A DNA stretch of 42,015 bases, taken from positions 1 to 42,015 of the forward strand of contig LOEX01000132.1 of the NCBI GenBank assembly GCA_001516125.1. Direction: 5' to 3'. The DNA comes from Sphingomonadales bacterium BRH_c42 (lineage in GTDB: Bacteria > Pseudomonadota > Alphaproteobacteria > Sphingomonadales > Sphingomonadaceae). Both the position numbers and the translations under genes were made by a program. Below the pieces are notes generated by a model that saw only the letters and a list, made by a program, of their open reading frames with translations, was not told the origin of the DNA and made no database searches. Shown in pieces: positions 31,678-41,244 of the stretch; the first letter of the stretch is position 1; each line of letters begins with the position of its first letter.

Positions 31678-32151
31678 ATGAAAAGTGCACAAGAGACACT
31701 GGTGCCGACCACCCCGCATGTTGAGGGCGACGAGGACATCGGTGAAATCCGCAACATCGTGGGCTTTCATATCCGCCTGGCGCATGGCGCCGTCTATCGT
31801 CACTTTTCCGAGACGTTCGCCGCACTGGATTTGACGCAAAAGCAGGTTTCGGTGCTGTGGCTGGTCGACGATCATCCCAATATTGCCCAGACCGGACTCG
31901 CGCAGCGTATGCGGATGGACCGTGCGACCACGATGGCGATCATCAACCGGCTGGAGGGCCGCGGTCTTCTGGTCCGGGGCCGTTCGCCCGATGATGGGCG
32001 CAAGCAGACGCTCAATCTCACCGATTCCGGGCGCGCGATGCTCGGCACCGCCAAGGTGGCAATTGCCGAGCACGAAAATTGGCTGAAGGCGCGCTTCACC
32101 GATGCGGAAGTGGCGCACTTGATCGAGCTGCTCACCAGAATCCACGAATAG
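31678..32151 (+). CDS. MarR family transcriptional regulator, DesR-like by context
   Basis: LDLTQKQVSVLWLVDDHPNIAQTGLAQRMRMDRATTMAIINRLEGRGLLVRGRSPDDGRKQTLNLTDSGRAML. Confidence 0.88.
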   Translation: MKSAQETLVPTTPHVEGDEDIGEIRNIVGFHIRLAHGAVYRHFSETFAALDLTQKQVSVLWLVDDHPNIAQTGLAQRMRMDRATTMAIINRLEGRGLLVRGRSPDDGRKQTLNLTDSGRAMLGTAKVAIAEHENWLKARFTDAEVAHLIELLTRIHE

Positions 32152-32261
32152 CAAGAATGAATGGCGGCGCGCGATTCGCAATTAGGGCGCGCATGCAATT
32201 GGTGTAGCGATAGACGCTCGACTCGCGTGCGACGAGATCGATGTTTGGGGAGGGATGAGTG

Positions 32262-33578
32262 ATGGCAGGCGAGGCTATACGCCGCGATGCAAAATCCATT
32301 ATCGACGATGGACCGATGAACGCCTGGCAATGGGCGATCATCGCGGTCACCGTCGGGCTCAATGCGCTCGACGGATTCGATGTGCTGTCGATCAGCTTTG
32401 CCTCACCGGGGATTGCCAGCGAATGGCAGCTAGACAAGGCCACCTTGGGCTGGCTCCTGTCGATGGAACTGCTGGGCATGGCGTTAGGATCGGTCACGCT
32501 GGGCGGGGTTGCCGACAAGGCGGGGCGCAGACCCACGATATTGGGATGCCTGATCGCGATGACGGCGGGAATGTACGGTGCATCGCAAGCTGACGGGCTG
32601 ACTACATTGCTCAGTTGGCGGCTGCTGACCGGGCTTGGCATCGGCGGCATGCTGGCCGCCATAAATGCCGCGGCGGCAGAGTTTTCCAACATGCGCTGGC
32701 GCAATCTGGCGCTGGCTTTGATGGTCATCGGCTATCCCGTTGGCGGGGTTCTGGGCGGCCTGGCAGTGCAGCAATTGCTGGAAACGGGGACATGGCGTGA
32801 CGTGTTCGCTTTCGGCGCCGTGGCCACAGCCGTGTTCATCCCCATCGTATGGCTGATCGTACCTGAAAGCGTTGCCCTGCTTGACCGCAACCGGAAACCG
32901 CGCGCGCTCGAGCGGATCAACCGCACGCTTGCGCGCTTCGCCCTGCCGGCGGCGCAGGCTCTGAGCCTGGTCAGCGAAACCGAACCCAAGCGGTCGATCA
33001 TCGACATATTCCGGCCTGCGATGATCGCCACGACATTGCTCATCACCTTTGCCTATTTCGCGCATATCACCAGCTTCTATTTCATCCTGAAATGGGTGCC
33101 CAAGATTGTCGTCGACATGGGGTTCGAGGCAAAGCTGGCAGCCGGAGTGCTCACCTGGGCCAATGTCGGCGGGGCCACCGGCGGCGCGATATTCGGGTTG
33201 GCGGCCACGCGCGTGGGATTGCGCAAGCTGACCATCTTCACGCTGTTCGTTTCATCGGGCATGATCGTGTGGTTTGGCCGCGGGGCAGGCGATATTGTCA
33301 CGCTCTCGGCCATAGTGGCTATCGCGGGGCTGTTTACCAATTCGGCGGTCGTCGGCCTCTATTCGTTGTTCGCCAAGGTGTTTCCGACGCATGTTCGCGC
33401 GACCGGCACGGGCTTCGCCATTGGGGTCGGGCGCGGCGGCTCGGCATTGGCCCCGATACTCGCCGGTTATCTGTTCCAGGCCGGATTTGGCCTGCAATCC
33501 GTGGCGATCGTGATGGGCACTGGTTCGCTGCTCGCGGCGGCGGCACTGTTGATGCTCAAGGAACGCGCTGGCGATTGA
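32262..33578 (+). CDS. MFS transporter, aromatic acid:H+ symporter (PcaK/AAHS)-like
   Basis: LNALDGFDVLSISFASPGIASEW, LLGMALGSVTLGGVADKAGRRPTILG, FPTHVRATGTGFAIGVGRGGSALAPILAGYL. Confidence 0.88.
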   Translation: MAGEAIRRDAKSIIDDGPMNAWQWAIIAVTVGLNALDGFDVLSISFASPGIASEWQLDKATLGWLLSMELLGMALGSVTLGGVADKAGRRPTILGCLIAMTAGMYGASQADGLTTLLSWRLLTGLGIGGMLAAINAAAAEFSNMRWRNLALALMVIGYPVGGVLGGLAVQQLLETGTWRDVFAFGAVATAVFIPIVWLIVPESVALLDRNRKPRALERINRTLARFALPAAQALSLVSETEPKRSIIDIFRPAMIATTLLITFAYFAHITSFYFILKWVPKIVVDMGFEAKLAAGVLTWANVGGATGGAIFGLAATRVGLRKLTIFTLFVSSGMIVWFGRGAGDIVTLSAIVAIAGLFTNSAVVGLYSLFAKVFPTHVRATGTGFAIGVGRGGSALAPILAGYLFQAGFGLQSVAIVMGTGSLLAAAALLMLKERAGD

Positions 33579-33659
33579 GGGCTGGCGCCCGATGCGAAAA
33601 GGTGAAGCAATCCCGCCGCGTTCGCCGTTCCGCCGATAAGTCGATTACCGCAATGAAAT

Positions 33660-33689
33660 GGGGAGCGTGAAATCCGCTTCACGCTCCCC
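33660..33689. terminator. Intrinsic bidirectional terminator-like hairpin
   Basis: GGGGAGCGTGAA-ATCCGC-TTCACGCTCCCC, perfect 12-bp stem between convergent MFS and TBDR genes. Confidence 0.85.
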
Positions 33690-33730
33690 GTTCCAATTAT
33701 GCTCTTCGCACATCTCTGATGGTTGAGGCT

Positions 33731-36067
33731 CTAGAAGCGATGCCCCACCGTGACGCCATAGCTGCGCGGCGGCATCAGGGTTCCGCCGATGGCACGGCTG
33801 GTCGAGATCGAGAAGCTTCCCGAATAGACCAGCTCATCGGTCAGGTTCTTGCCCCACACATTGATGGTGAATGCCCGGTCAGGTGATTCATACAGGATGT
33901 TGGCATCGAGCATGATGTAGCCATCCTGCGACAGGCGGTCGTCGTTGAATTCGGTATGGAACTGCTTGCTTCTATAGGAGAAATTGCCGCCGAAGGTAAG
34001 CGAGCCGCCATTGTCCAGGTCCACCGTGTAAGCCGGGGCGAGATTGGTGCTCCAGTGCGGTGACATGCGCGTGGCATTGCCCGACAGGTCGAGGGCCGGC
34101 ACGCTATCCCCGCCCGGGCCGAACAGCGCCGGGTCGAGCGGATCGCGCGAGAAGAAGTCGGTGAACTCCGAATCGAGATAGGCGACCGTGGCATTGACGA
34201 CGAATGCCGGGGTTACCCGCCAACGAGCCTCAAGCTCGACGCCGTAAGCTTCCGATTGGGCAGCATTGGTCAGCGTGCTGGTGAAGAACGGAGGAGTCGG
34301 GATCGGACGTGTCAGGGAAAACTGCCCGTTCTTGAGCGTCTGGTAGAATGCAGCAAGGTTGAATTGCAGCGGTCCGCCCGATGTCTTGACGCCGACCTCG
34401 AATGCCTCGACCTTCTCCGGATCGACAAACGGCAACGGTTGCGTCAGCGAAAGGCGCCGGGTCGAACCGATTTCCGCGGTGCCGCTCTTGAAACCGCGCG
34501 ACCAGTTGGCAAAGAAGAGCAGGTCGGAATTCGGGCGGAATTCGAGCCCGAGCGAGGGCGAGAAGTCGTTCCATGACTTGCTCGCATCCCATTGCAGCGT
34601 ATCGAGAACGAGCATGTTGAGCGCTGCCGAACCCAGCCCGGTATTGTTGCGCAGTCGCCGCTCTTCCCAGCTGTAACGCGCCCCCGCCTTGATCGACAAT
34701 TGCTCGGACAGATCGAAGGTGAGATTGCCAAAGGCAGCCCATGTCTCGACATCCAGGCGGCCGTCAAACTGCACGCGGAACGGGTCGCTGTTGGTCAACA
34801 CATCGAAGCCGATGTGGTTTTCGACATTGATAGTTTCGTTGAGATAGAACAGTCCAAACACGCCGTGCAGCCGGTCGGTTTCAAGGTTCAGCTGGAGTTC
34901 CTCCGAAAACTGATGCTGGAACACTGGCTGCCAGTGGTTGGCGCTTTGTTGCAGCGCATTGGTTTGAGCCAGCGGAAACCCGAGATAAGACGACATGTCG
35001 AAATCGTGGAAGAAGATCGCTTCGAAATCACGGTAACTGGTCAGCGATTTGATGGTCAGCGCGTCGCCGGCCTCAAGCGTTACCAGCCCCGTCAGCGCCC
35101 ATTGATCGCGGTTGTTGATCGGGTCGAAATTGGTGCGCAGATTGCGCGGATTGCTGGAAAAACTGGCGGGCGAACCATCGGCGTTGGTGCGCTGGCCAAG
35201 CGCGCTCAGGCTGTCGTTTGCGGCAATGGCGTCATCCAGAACCCCGGGAAACGATACCTCGCGGAACTTGATCGCGTAGGAGCGATCGTCTTCGCTGTGA
35301 TATTCTCCGGTCAGCAGGATCGAGAGCGTCTCGGTCGGCAGGAATTCCAGATGTGCACGGGTGGAAAACTGATTGGCATTGTCGATGTCGTTGCCGGTCA
35401 ATTCGTTGATGCCATAGCCATCGCGCTTGACCGCCCGGAACGCCAGGCGCCCACGGATCTTTTCGGTCAGAGGCCCGCCTACGGCCGCCTCGCCAACCAG
35501 GTTGAGGTCGGGACCGCCAACGGTCAGGCGAGCATAGCCTTGGATTTCATCGGTAGGCTTGGCGGTAATCAGGTTGACCGCGCCGCCGGTCGCATTGCGC
35601 CCGTAAAGCGTGCCCTGCGGCCCGCGCAGCACCTCGACGCGCTCAAGGTCGAACATCGAGCCAAGCTGGGCCTGCGCCAGCGATACAACGGCTCCGTCGA
35701 CATGGAGTGCGACCGAAGGGTCAACGCCGGGCAGCGAGCTGTTGAGGCCGATACCGCGGATAAACAGCTTGGCGAAATTGAAGTCATTGCCGAAGCTGAT
35801 CGTCGGCACCAGATTTTGCAGCGATTCGATGCCGGCCGTATTCGAACTGGCGAGCGTTTCGGCGCCGACCGCTGAAACCGACAGCGAAACGTCCGATAGC
35901 GACTGGGCGCGTTTCTGTGCGGTAACGACGATCTCGGATTCAGTCTCGGTTTCGGCATCTGCATCGGCGCCCTGCGCCAGCGCCGGCGAGCCAATGCCCA
36001 GCAGTGCCAGTGCGGATACGCCCCACAGCGATCCCTTGAACGACTTCGTGTTGCTTAAGCTTTTCAT
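33731..36067 (-). CDS. TonB-dependent receptor
   Basis: EIVVTAQKRAQSLSDVSLSVSAVGAETLASSNTAGIESLQNLVPTISFGNDFNFAKLFIRGIG, LERVEVLRGPQGTLYGRNATGGAVNLIT; C-terminal VTVGHRF; start at ATG 36067. Confidence 0.94.
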   Translation of the reverse strand: MKSLSNTKSFKGSLWGVSALALLGIGSPALAQGADADAETETESEIVVTAQKRAQSLSDVSLSVSAVGAETLASSNTAGIESLQNLVPTISFGNDFNFAKLFIRGIGLNSSLPGVDPSVALHVDGAVVSLAQAQLGSMFDLERVEVLRGPQGTLYGRNATGGAVNLITAKPTDEIQGYARLTVGGPDLNLVGEAAVGGPLTEKIRGRLAFRAVKRDGYGINELTGNDIDNANQFSTRAHLEFLPTETLSILLTGEYHSEDDRSYAIKFREVSFPGVLDDAIAANDSLSALGQRTNADGSPASFSSNPRNLRTNFDPINNRDQWALTGLVTLEAGDALTIKSLTSYRDFEAIFFHDFDMSSYLGFPLAQTNALQQSANHWQPVFQHQFSEELQLNLETDRLHGVFGLFYLNETINVENHIGFDVLTNSDPFRVQFDGRLDVETWAAFGNLTFDLSEQLSIKAGARYSWEERRLRNNTGLGSAALNMLVLDTLQWDASKSWNDFSPSLGLEFRPNSDLLFFANWSRGFKSGTAEIGSTRRLSLTQPLPFVDPEKVEAFEVGVKTSGGPLQFNLAAFYQTLKNGQFSLTRPIPTPPFFTSTLTNAAQSEAYGVELEARWRVTPAFVVNATVAYLDSEFTDFFSRDPLDPALFGPGGDSVPALDLSGNATRMSPHWSTNLAPAYTVDLDNGGSLTFGGNFSYRSKQFHTEFNDDRLSQDGYIMLDANILYESPDRAFTINVWGKNLTDELVYSGSFSISTSRAIGGTLMPPRSYGVTVGHRF

Positions 36068-36407
36068 GATATTCCTCCCCGTTGTGCCGCATTCTTCCAC
36101 GTCCCAATGCGTGGAGCTGCGCGCTACGTTTCCCTCATTCGACCACTATAAGACCCGGTCCAAAACCGGAAATTGGAATCGCGACCGAGGCATAAGATGT
36201 ATCTAATTCATATTTTCGCATTTCGGTTCGCTCCTGAATGGGCCGAGTCCTGCGGGGTCGCGCCGGTCATGCCCGGAATGTCGGCCTTGCGCGATCCGGC
36301 CGGGTCCCGGAAATTTGGCCCAAGCAGGATCGCCGCCTGTCGTATCGGCCCGAATTGCCACGGGAAAGAAACGCGCCCGTCCGGGCCAGCAAGCCAGATT
36401 TCGTGCG

Positions 36408-37826
36408 TCAGGCCGCATCTGAGTTGCCGGAAATTGCTTTGGTGCGCCAACTGTCCGCATAAATAGTGCGCGCGACTTCCGAATAGGGCGCGGGCGAAAC
36501 GACAGCCCTGATCTTGACCTGTCGGTGCGGCTCAACCGTTGGCTTGGAAGTGCCGCCATCCGGTTCGCCCCACACCAGATCGACTTCGGTTCCTGGTACT
36601 GCAAGCGCTTCGTCGACCATGGCCAGGCTAAGCATCCGTCCTTCGTTGGCGCTATATCCGATCCATGTTGACAGGCCGACCAAGGCTCCTTCGACCTCGA
36701 CCCGGTCGAAGGGATGCATGGCGTAAACGGCGCTGGGAAATTCGATATATTTCGGGCGCAGGCCGGTTTTTTCGAATTGACCGTAGATTGCGTCGGTCAC
36801 CGATGCGCTGTCGAGCGCCAGCGTCACCTTTTTGCGGTGCGGACCTTGCGCCATCTTCTCCAGCGCACCGCGGCCGATGAACTCGTGGTCGAATTTGACG
36901 AAGAGGCCATACCCCAGGTCCCAGGGCGACAGATAATAGCCTTCGATGCTTTCCGGGACGTAGCTGCCGCCAATCGAAGCGCGTGCTTCATAGTGGTTTA
37001 CGGTCAACCATTCGCGATAAGGCTTCATCGCCTCGCCCGTGTAGATTGCGGGAAGCGGCGATGGAATCCATCCGCTTTCGAGCGTGTTCGATGAATAGGT
37101 TCGCCCGCCGACCAGCGCCATGCCATGCGCGCGTCCCGCCTCTACCAGCGCGCTGTGCACCGCATCGCAATCTTCCCATGGCCCCATCAGCTCATAGCCC
37201 GGCTGGCCCGCCATTCCGTGGCGTAGCGCGTGAACGCGTTTTCCGCCGATGGTCATCCAGCACATGTGGAAGAACTTGAGATCCGGCGCGGGAGCACCGG
37301 TTGCATCGGCGATAACCTTGGCGGCGTTCGGCCCCTGCACCTGAAACCGGTAGTGGCGCCTGTTCCCGGGATCGGGGCGGGCTGCGGTACGCTCGTCATA
37401 AGTGACTTTGACGTCACCGCGCCCTTCGGCGTGGAACATCAGCCAGTTGAGCGTGGGCGCGCGCCCGACCAGATTGAATTTCTGGTCAGCCAGGTAGAAC
37501 AGGATGACGTCGCCGATGACATAGCCATCGTGGCTGACCGGGACGAATTGCTTGGCGCGGTCGGGAACGAAGCCCTTGAAGCTGTTGATGCCCAGGCCGT
37601 TGAGGAATTCGAGCGCCCCGGGGCCTTCGACCATGAGTTCGGCCATGTGATAGCTCTGGTTGAACAGCACGCAGGTGTTCGCCCAGGCGCGTTGCTCGCT
37701 GCGCCAGTTGGAAAACTCGGCCGGGACGCCGGGGTAGACATTAGGCCCAACCTGCTGATTGCGCAGCATGGTCACAACGTCGCCGACTTCGTTCAATTTC
37801 GCTTCGAGCGATGCAGCTTTGCCCAT
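36408..37826 (-). CDS. Tetrahydrofolate-dependent aromatic O-demethylase (LigM/DesA family; GcvT-like), paralog 2
   Basis: 472 aa, [76 protein letters not shown]..., strongly similar end to end to ORF 19637..21037; start MGKAAS at 37826 after GGGAGAGG. Confidence 0.87.
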   Translation of the reverse strand: MGKAASLEAKLNEVGDVVTMLRNQQVGPNVYPGVPAEFSNWRSEQRAWANTCVLFNQSYHMAELMVEGPGALEFLNGLGINSFKGFVPDRAKQFVPVSHDGYVIGDVILFYLADQKFNLVGRAPTLNWLMFHAEGRGDVKVTYDERTAARPDPGNRRHYRFQVQGPNAAKVIADATGAPAPDLKFFHMCWMTIGGKRVHALRHGMAGQPGYELMGPWEDCDAVHSALVEAGRAHGMALVGGRTYSSNTLESGWIPSPLPAIYTGEAMKPYREWLTVNHYEARASIGGSYVPESIEGYYLSPWDLGYGLFVKFDHEFIGRGALEKMAQGPHRKKVTLALDSASVTDAIYGQFEKTGLRPKYIEFPSAVYAMHPFDRVEVEGALVGLSTWIGYSANEGRMLSLAMVDEALAVPGTEVDLVWGEPDGGTSKPTVEPHRQVKIRAVVSPAPYSEVARTIYADSWRTKAISGNSDAA

Positions 37827-37908
37827 GATGGCCTCTCCCAAACACATGCCCGCGGCCTGCGTGATGGCTGCGGAGAATCGGTAATTGATTACCTGATCCG
37901 GCCGATAG

Positions 37909-37929
37909 TTCGTATGTCAGGCATACGAA
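37909..37929. promoter_or_regulatory. GTAT-N7-ATAC operator, site E1
   Basis: TTCGTATGTCAGGCATACGAA: perfect 8-bp arms, 5-bp spacer. Confidence 0.75.
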
Positions 37930-37942
37930 TGTCAAGCGTATA

Positions 37943-37961
37943 TTGTATTCGAGGCATACAC
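37943..37961. promoter_or_regulatory. GTAT-N7-ATAC operator, site E2
   Basis: TTGTATTCGAGGCATACAC: TGTAT-N7-ATACA; centre 33 bp from site E1. Confidence 0.65.
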
Positions 37962-38103
37962 TCCTGCTCGGGCCTTGCCGCAGCGACGCCATGTTTTCGG
38001 GGATTCTGCGCTGCACGGCGCGCGGTTGTGGCCAAGCCCGGGCGTTGTCACCGTGCTGCAATCGGGTCAGGCCTTGCGGATGCGCGGGGATAGCGGAACG
38101 TGG

Positions 38104-38179
38104 TGGTGAGCCCTGCGCGGCTCGAACGCGCGACCTACTGATTAAAAGTCAGTTGCTCTACCGACTGAGCTAAGGGCCC
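38104..38179 (-). tRNA. tRNA-Lys (TTT)
   Basis: GGGCCCTTAGCTCAGTCGGTAGAGCAACTGACTTTTAATCAGTAGGTCGCGCGTTCGAGCCGCGCAGGGCTCACCA folds as a 76-nt cloverleaf with encoded CCA. Confidence 0.97.
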
Positions 38180-38223
38180 CCACGGGGTCGGCGCCGGGCA
38201 CATGAGCGCGGGGCGCGGGACGC

Positions 38224-38727
38224 TCACCTAGTGATGCCCTGCTGGCGGGTCAAGCGCGCATGTAGCTGGCGCAGCGTCAGCCCGGTCACCGGATCGCGCC
38301 AGGCGCCCGCGATCGTAGCCGCCGGGGCCAGCACAAAACCGCGCTTGCGAAACGGCAGATGCGGCACGATCAGGTCTGCGTCCTGCCAGCATCCGCCCGA
38401 CCACAGCACGATATCGAGGTCGATCACCCGTTCACGCCAGCGCTGCCCGCGCATGCGGCGGCCAAAGCGTGCCTCGACCCGCTTGAGCAGCGTCAGCAAT
38501 TCGGATGGATCAAGGCTGCATTCGACCAGCGCGGCGGAATTGGCAAAGCGCCTGTGCGAGGGGCCGAGCGGTGCACTGCGGACCACGCGCGAGCGTTCGA
38601 GCACCATGATCCCCGCGCGCTCCAACTCGCCCAGCGCGGCGCCGATCACCGCGCCCGGCTGGCCATAACGCGGGTGCCGCCGGTTCGATCCCAGCGCGAT
38701 GAGATAGCGGTGCGTGAACGCGTTCAG
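38224..38727 (-). CDS. folK: 2-amino-4-hydroxy-6-hydroxymethyldihydropteridine diphosphokinase
   Basis: YLIALGSNRRHPRYGQPGAVIGAALGELERAGI...RRFANSAALVE...RRMRGQRWRERVIDLDIVLW...VPHLPFRKRGFVLAPAATIA; conserved N-terminus lies upstream of the track's GTG (38649), so a CTG start at 38727 is proposed. Confidence 0.82.
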   Translation of the reverse strand: MNAFTHRYLIALGSNRRHPRYGQPGAVIGAALGELERAGIMVLERSRVVRSAPLGPSHRRFANSAALVECSLDPSELLTLLKRVEARFGRRMRGQRWRERVIDLDIVLWSGGCWQDADLIVPHLPFRKRGFVLAPAATIAGAWRDPVTGLTLRQLHARLTRQQGITR

Positions 38728-39587
38728 ATATCCTCGCAGATTCGTGAATAGAGCTGCGGGCGGCGATCGCGGAAGAAACCCATACCCGCACGGTGTTTCG
38801 CCGCGCGATCGAGATCGAGGCCGGCGAGCACCATTCCCGCCTCGCCCGCGCCCAGTTCGGCCACCACGTCACCCCATTCGTCGCAGATGAAGCTGTGGCC
38901 GTAAAAGGACTGATCTCCCTCCTTGCCGATCCGGTTGGCGGCGACAACCGGCATGCAGTTCGAAACCGCATGGCCCTGCATCGCGCGGCGCCACATCCGG
39001 CTGGTATCGAGGTCCGCATCATAGGGTTCTGACCCGATCGCGGTGGGATAGAGCAGCAGTTCCGCCCCCTTGAGCGCCATCACGCGCGCGCATTCGGGAT
39101 ACCACTGGTCCCAGCAGATCCCCACGCCGATCCGCGCAGTCCCCCCGGCCATTGGCACGTCCCAAACCTTGAACCCGTCATTGCCGGGGCGGAAATAGTA
39201 CTTCTCCTCATAACCCGGGCCGTCGGGAATGTGGCTCTTGCGATAGGTGCCCATCACCTCGCCATCGGAACCGATCATCGCCAGCGCATTGTAATAGTGG
39301 TGCCCGTCACGCTCGAAGAAGCTTGTCGGGATCGCAACCTTCAGTCCCCGCGCCAGCGCGCGCATGGCCGCGACCGAGGGATGCTCGGTCACCGGGCGCG
39401 CCAGCGCAAACAACGCCTCGTCCTCGGCCGCGCAGAAATAGGGGCCGGAGAACAGTTCGGGCGGCAGCACGATCTGCGCGCCGCGCGCCGCGGCCTGTTC
39501 GACCAGCGCACCGACCGCGGCGATATTGGTAGCCTCGTCCTCGTCCCCAAGGGCGAGCTGAAGGGCGGCGATGGTGATCTCTCTCAT
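38724..39587 (-). CDS. aguB: N-carbamoylputrescine amidase (carbon-nitrogen hydrolase)
   Basis: VLPPELFSGPYFCAAEDEALF, YRKSHIPDGPGYEEKYYFRPGNDGFKVW, RIGVGICWDQWYPECARVMALKGAELLLYPTAIGSEP. Confidence 0.93.
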   Translation of the reverse strand: MREITIAALQLALGDEDEATNIAAVGALVEQAAARGAQIVLPPELFSGPYFCAAEDEALFALARPVTEHPSVAAMRALARGLKVAIPTSFFERDGHHYYNALAMIGSDGEVMGTYRKSHIPDGPGYEEKYYFRPGNDGFKVWDVPMAGGTARIGVGICWDQWYPECARVMALKGAELLLYPTAIGSEPYDADLDTSRMWRRAMQGHAVSNCMPVVAANRIGKEGDQSFYGHSFICDEWGDVVAELGAGEAGMVLAGLDLDRAAKHRAGMGFFRDRRPQLYSRICEDI

Positions 39588-39602
39588 GCGCCGCCCATAA
39601 CG

Positions 39603-40451
39603 CTAAGGCCGCTTCCTGAACAGCAGCGTCATGCGGTCGGATTCGCCAATCGCCTTGAGCGTCTCGTCGCGCGAGGCCCAGCTCGGCGGAATCTGCCACA
39701 CTCCGCCGACATGGTTGGCCGGGTCCTTGGGATTGGCGTTGATCTCGCTGCGATCAACCAGCTCAAACCCATGCGCCTCGATCAGCTTGACCAGGTCTTC
39801 CTCGCGCAGATAGCCGTTGTTGCCATCGGCATAGGAGTATGGCGCATCGGGCTTGGCGCGGTGCTGGACAATCCCCAGCAGGCCATCGTCCTTGAGCAGC
39901 GTGCGAAAGTTCGTCAGTTCGGCATGGGCCACGCCCCAGCGCTGGATGTTGTGCATCATGCGGAAGACCAGCACGCGGTCGAGCGTACCTGCCATTTCGG
40001 GCGGGACGGCGGTGGTGTTGATTGCCCCTACACGAGCCGTGCCCTGCACCCCGGCCTGCGCGACAAGCTGCGCCATCTGCTGCGGATAGGTTTCGGGGAA
40101 GGCCTGCTGTGCCTCCTGCTGGCGCGGCGTTGCGAATGGCAGCGTGCGCGTCGCGCCGATATAGGCTCCATCGGGGCCCAGGTAGGGCAGCAGGATCTTC
40201 GCGTACCAGGTGCCGGGCGAATAATCGAGCACGCTCATCCCCGGTTCGATGCGGAAAAAACGGATTGTCTCGGCGGGATGGCGAAACTGGTCGCGCGCCT
40301 TGTCCTCCCCGCGCCACTCGGCGGCGACTGCGTCGGTGAGCGCCTGGGCATTGGCCGACTGGTCGCCCGCAGCGTGATGCTGGTGCTGGGCCAGCAATGC
40401 CAGCGGTGTGCCCAGCGCTAGCAGTGCGGCGGCGGTGAGAATCTTGCGCAT
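39603..40451 (-). CDS. Exported class I SAM-dependent methyltransferase-like protein
   Basis: Signal peptide MRKILTAAALLALGTPLALLAQHQHHAAGDQ, then MSVLDYSPGTWYAKILLPYLGPDGAYIGA and DRVLVFRMMHNIQRWG. Confidence 0.75.
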   Translation of the reverse strand: MRKILTAAALLALGTPLALLAQHQHHAAGDQSANAQALTDAVAAEWRGEDKARDQFRHPAETIRFFRIEPGMSVLDYSPGTWYAKILLPYLGPDGAYIGATRTLPFATPRQQEAQQAFPETYPQQMAQLVAQAGVQGTARVGAINTTAVPPEMAGTLDRVLVFRMMHNIQRWGVAHAELTNFRTLLKDDGLLGIVQHRAKPDAPYSYADGNNGYLREEDLVKLIEAHGFELVDRSEINANPKDPANHVGGVWQIPPSWASRDETLKAIGESDRMTLLFRKRP

Positions 40452-40564
40452 ATCGAATTTCCTGTTGGAGGGACCATCCCCGGTCGCGGATCATTCTAGG
40501 GACGTCTCATGTGATGACAAGCGCCCTCAAGCCACCTATTTGTTAGGCACAAAGGAGAAAATGC

Positions 40565-41107
40565 GTGGGTCAACTTGAACAGGCGATAATCGCGGGCGGG
40601 TGCTTCTGGTGCACCGAGGCGGTGTTCCGCGACGTGGTGGGCGTGAGCGAGGTCGAATCGGGCTATATCGGCGGCACGAAAGCGAACCCGACCTACAAGG
40701 AAGTGTGCAGCGGCGCGACCGGCCATGCTGAGGCGATCCGCGTCACCTATGATCCGGCCACGATCAGCTATGCCGATCTGCTCGACGTGTTTCTGGGCAC
40801 GCACGATCCCACGCAATTGAACCGGCAGGGCGGGGACGTGGGCACGCAATATCGCAGCGCGATCTTTGTGGCCGATGACGATCAGCATGCCGAGGCCGAA
40901 GCCGCCATCGCGCGCTGGAATGCGGATCATCCGGGCCAGCAGGCGGTGACCACGATCGAAGGTCCGGCTGAGTGGTATCCGGCGGAGGGCTATCATCAGG
41001 AATACTGGGAGGGGGAGGGCCAGCGCAATCCCTATTGCCTGGCGGTGATCCCGCCCAAGCTGATGAAGCTGCGCAAGAGCTTCCAGAACAGGGTGAAACC
41101 GGGCTGA
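40565..41107 (+). CDS. msrA: Peptide-methionine (S)-S-oxide reductase
   Basis: AIIAGGCFWCTEAVFRDVVGVSEVESGYIGG, GATGHAEAIRVTYDP, EYWEGEGQRNPYCLAVI; GTG start with upstream AGGAG. Confidence 0.95.
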   Translation: MGQLEQAIIAGGCFWCTEAVFRDVVGVSEVESGYIGGTKANPTYKEVCSGATGHAEAIRVTYDPATISYADLLDVFLGTHDPTQLNRQGGDVGTQYRSAIFVADDDQHAEAEAAIARWNADHPGQQAVTTIEGPAEWYPAEGYHQEYWEGEGQRNPYCLAVIPPKLMKLRKSFQNRVKPG

Positions 41108-41244
41108 TTCGCACACCAGAGCCCTACTGGATGGAACACATGGAACACGGTCCGCGATAGATGGCGAAATGGATGCTGAAACGAGTTCAGCATGACGATG
41201 CCTTTTGGGGCAACTCCGCTTTCCCCCACTCACAAACGCTGCGG

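Noticed and set aside
34592-35875. 427-aa plus-strand ORF
   Set aside because: Antisense shadow of the TBDR 33731..36067
36203-36604. ORFs between TBDR3 and the ligM paralog
   Set aside because: No family resemblance; overlap the 3' end of the demethylase; region looks non-coding
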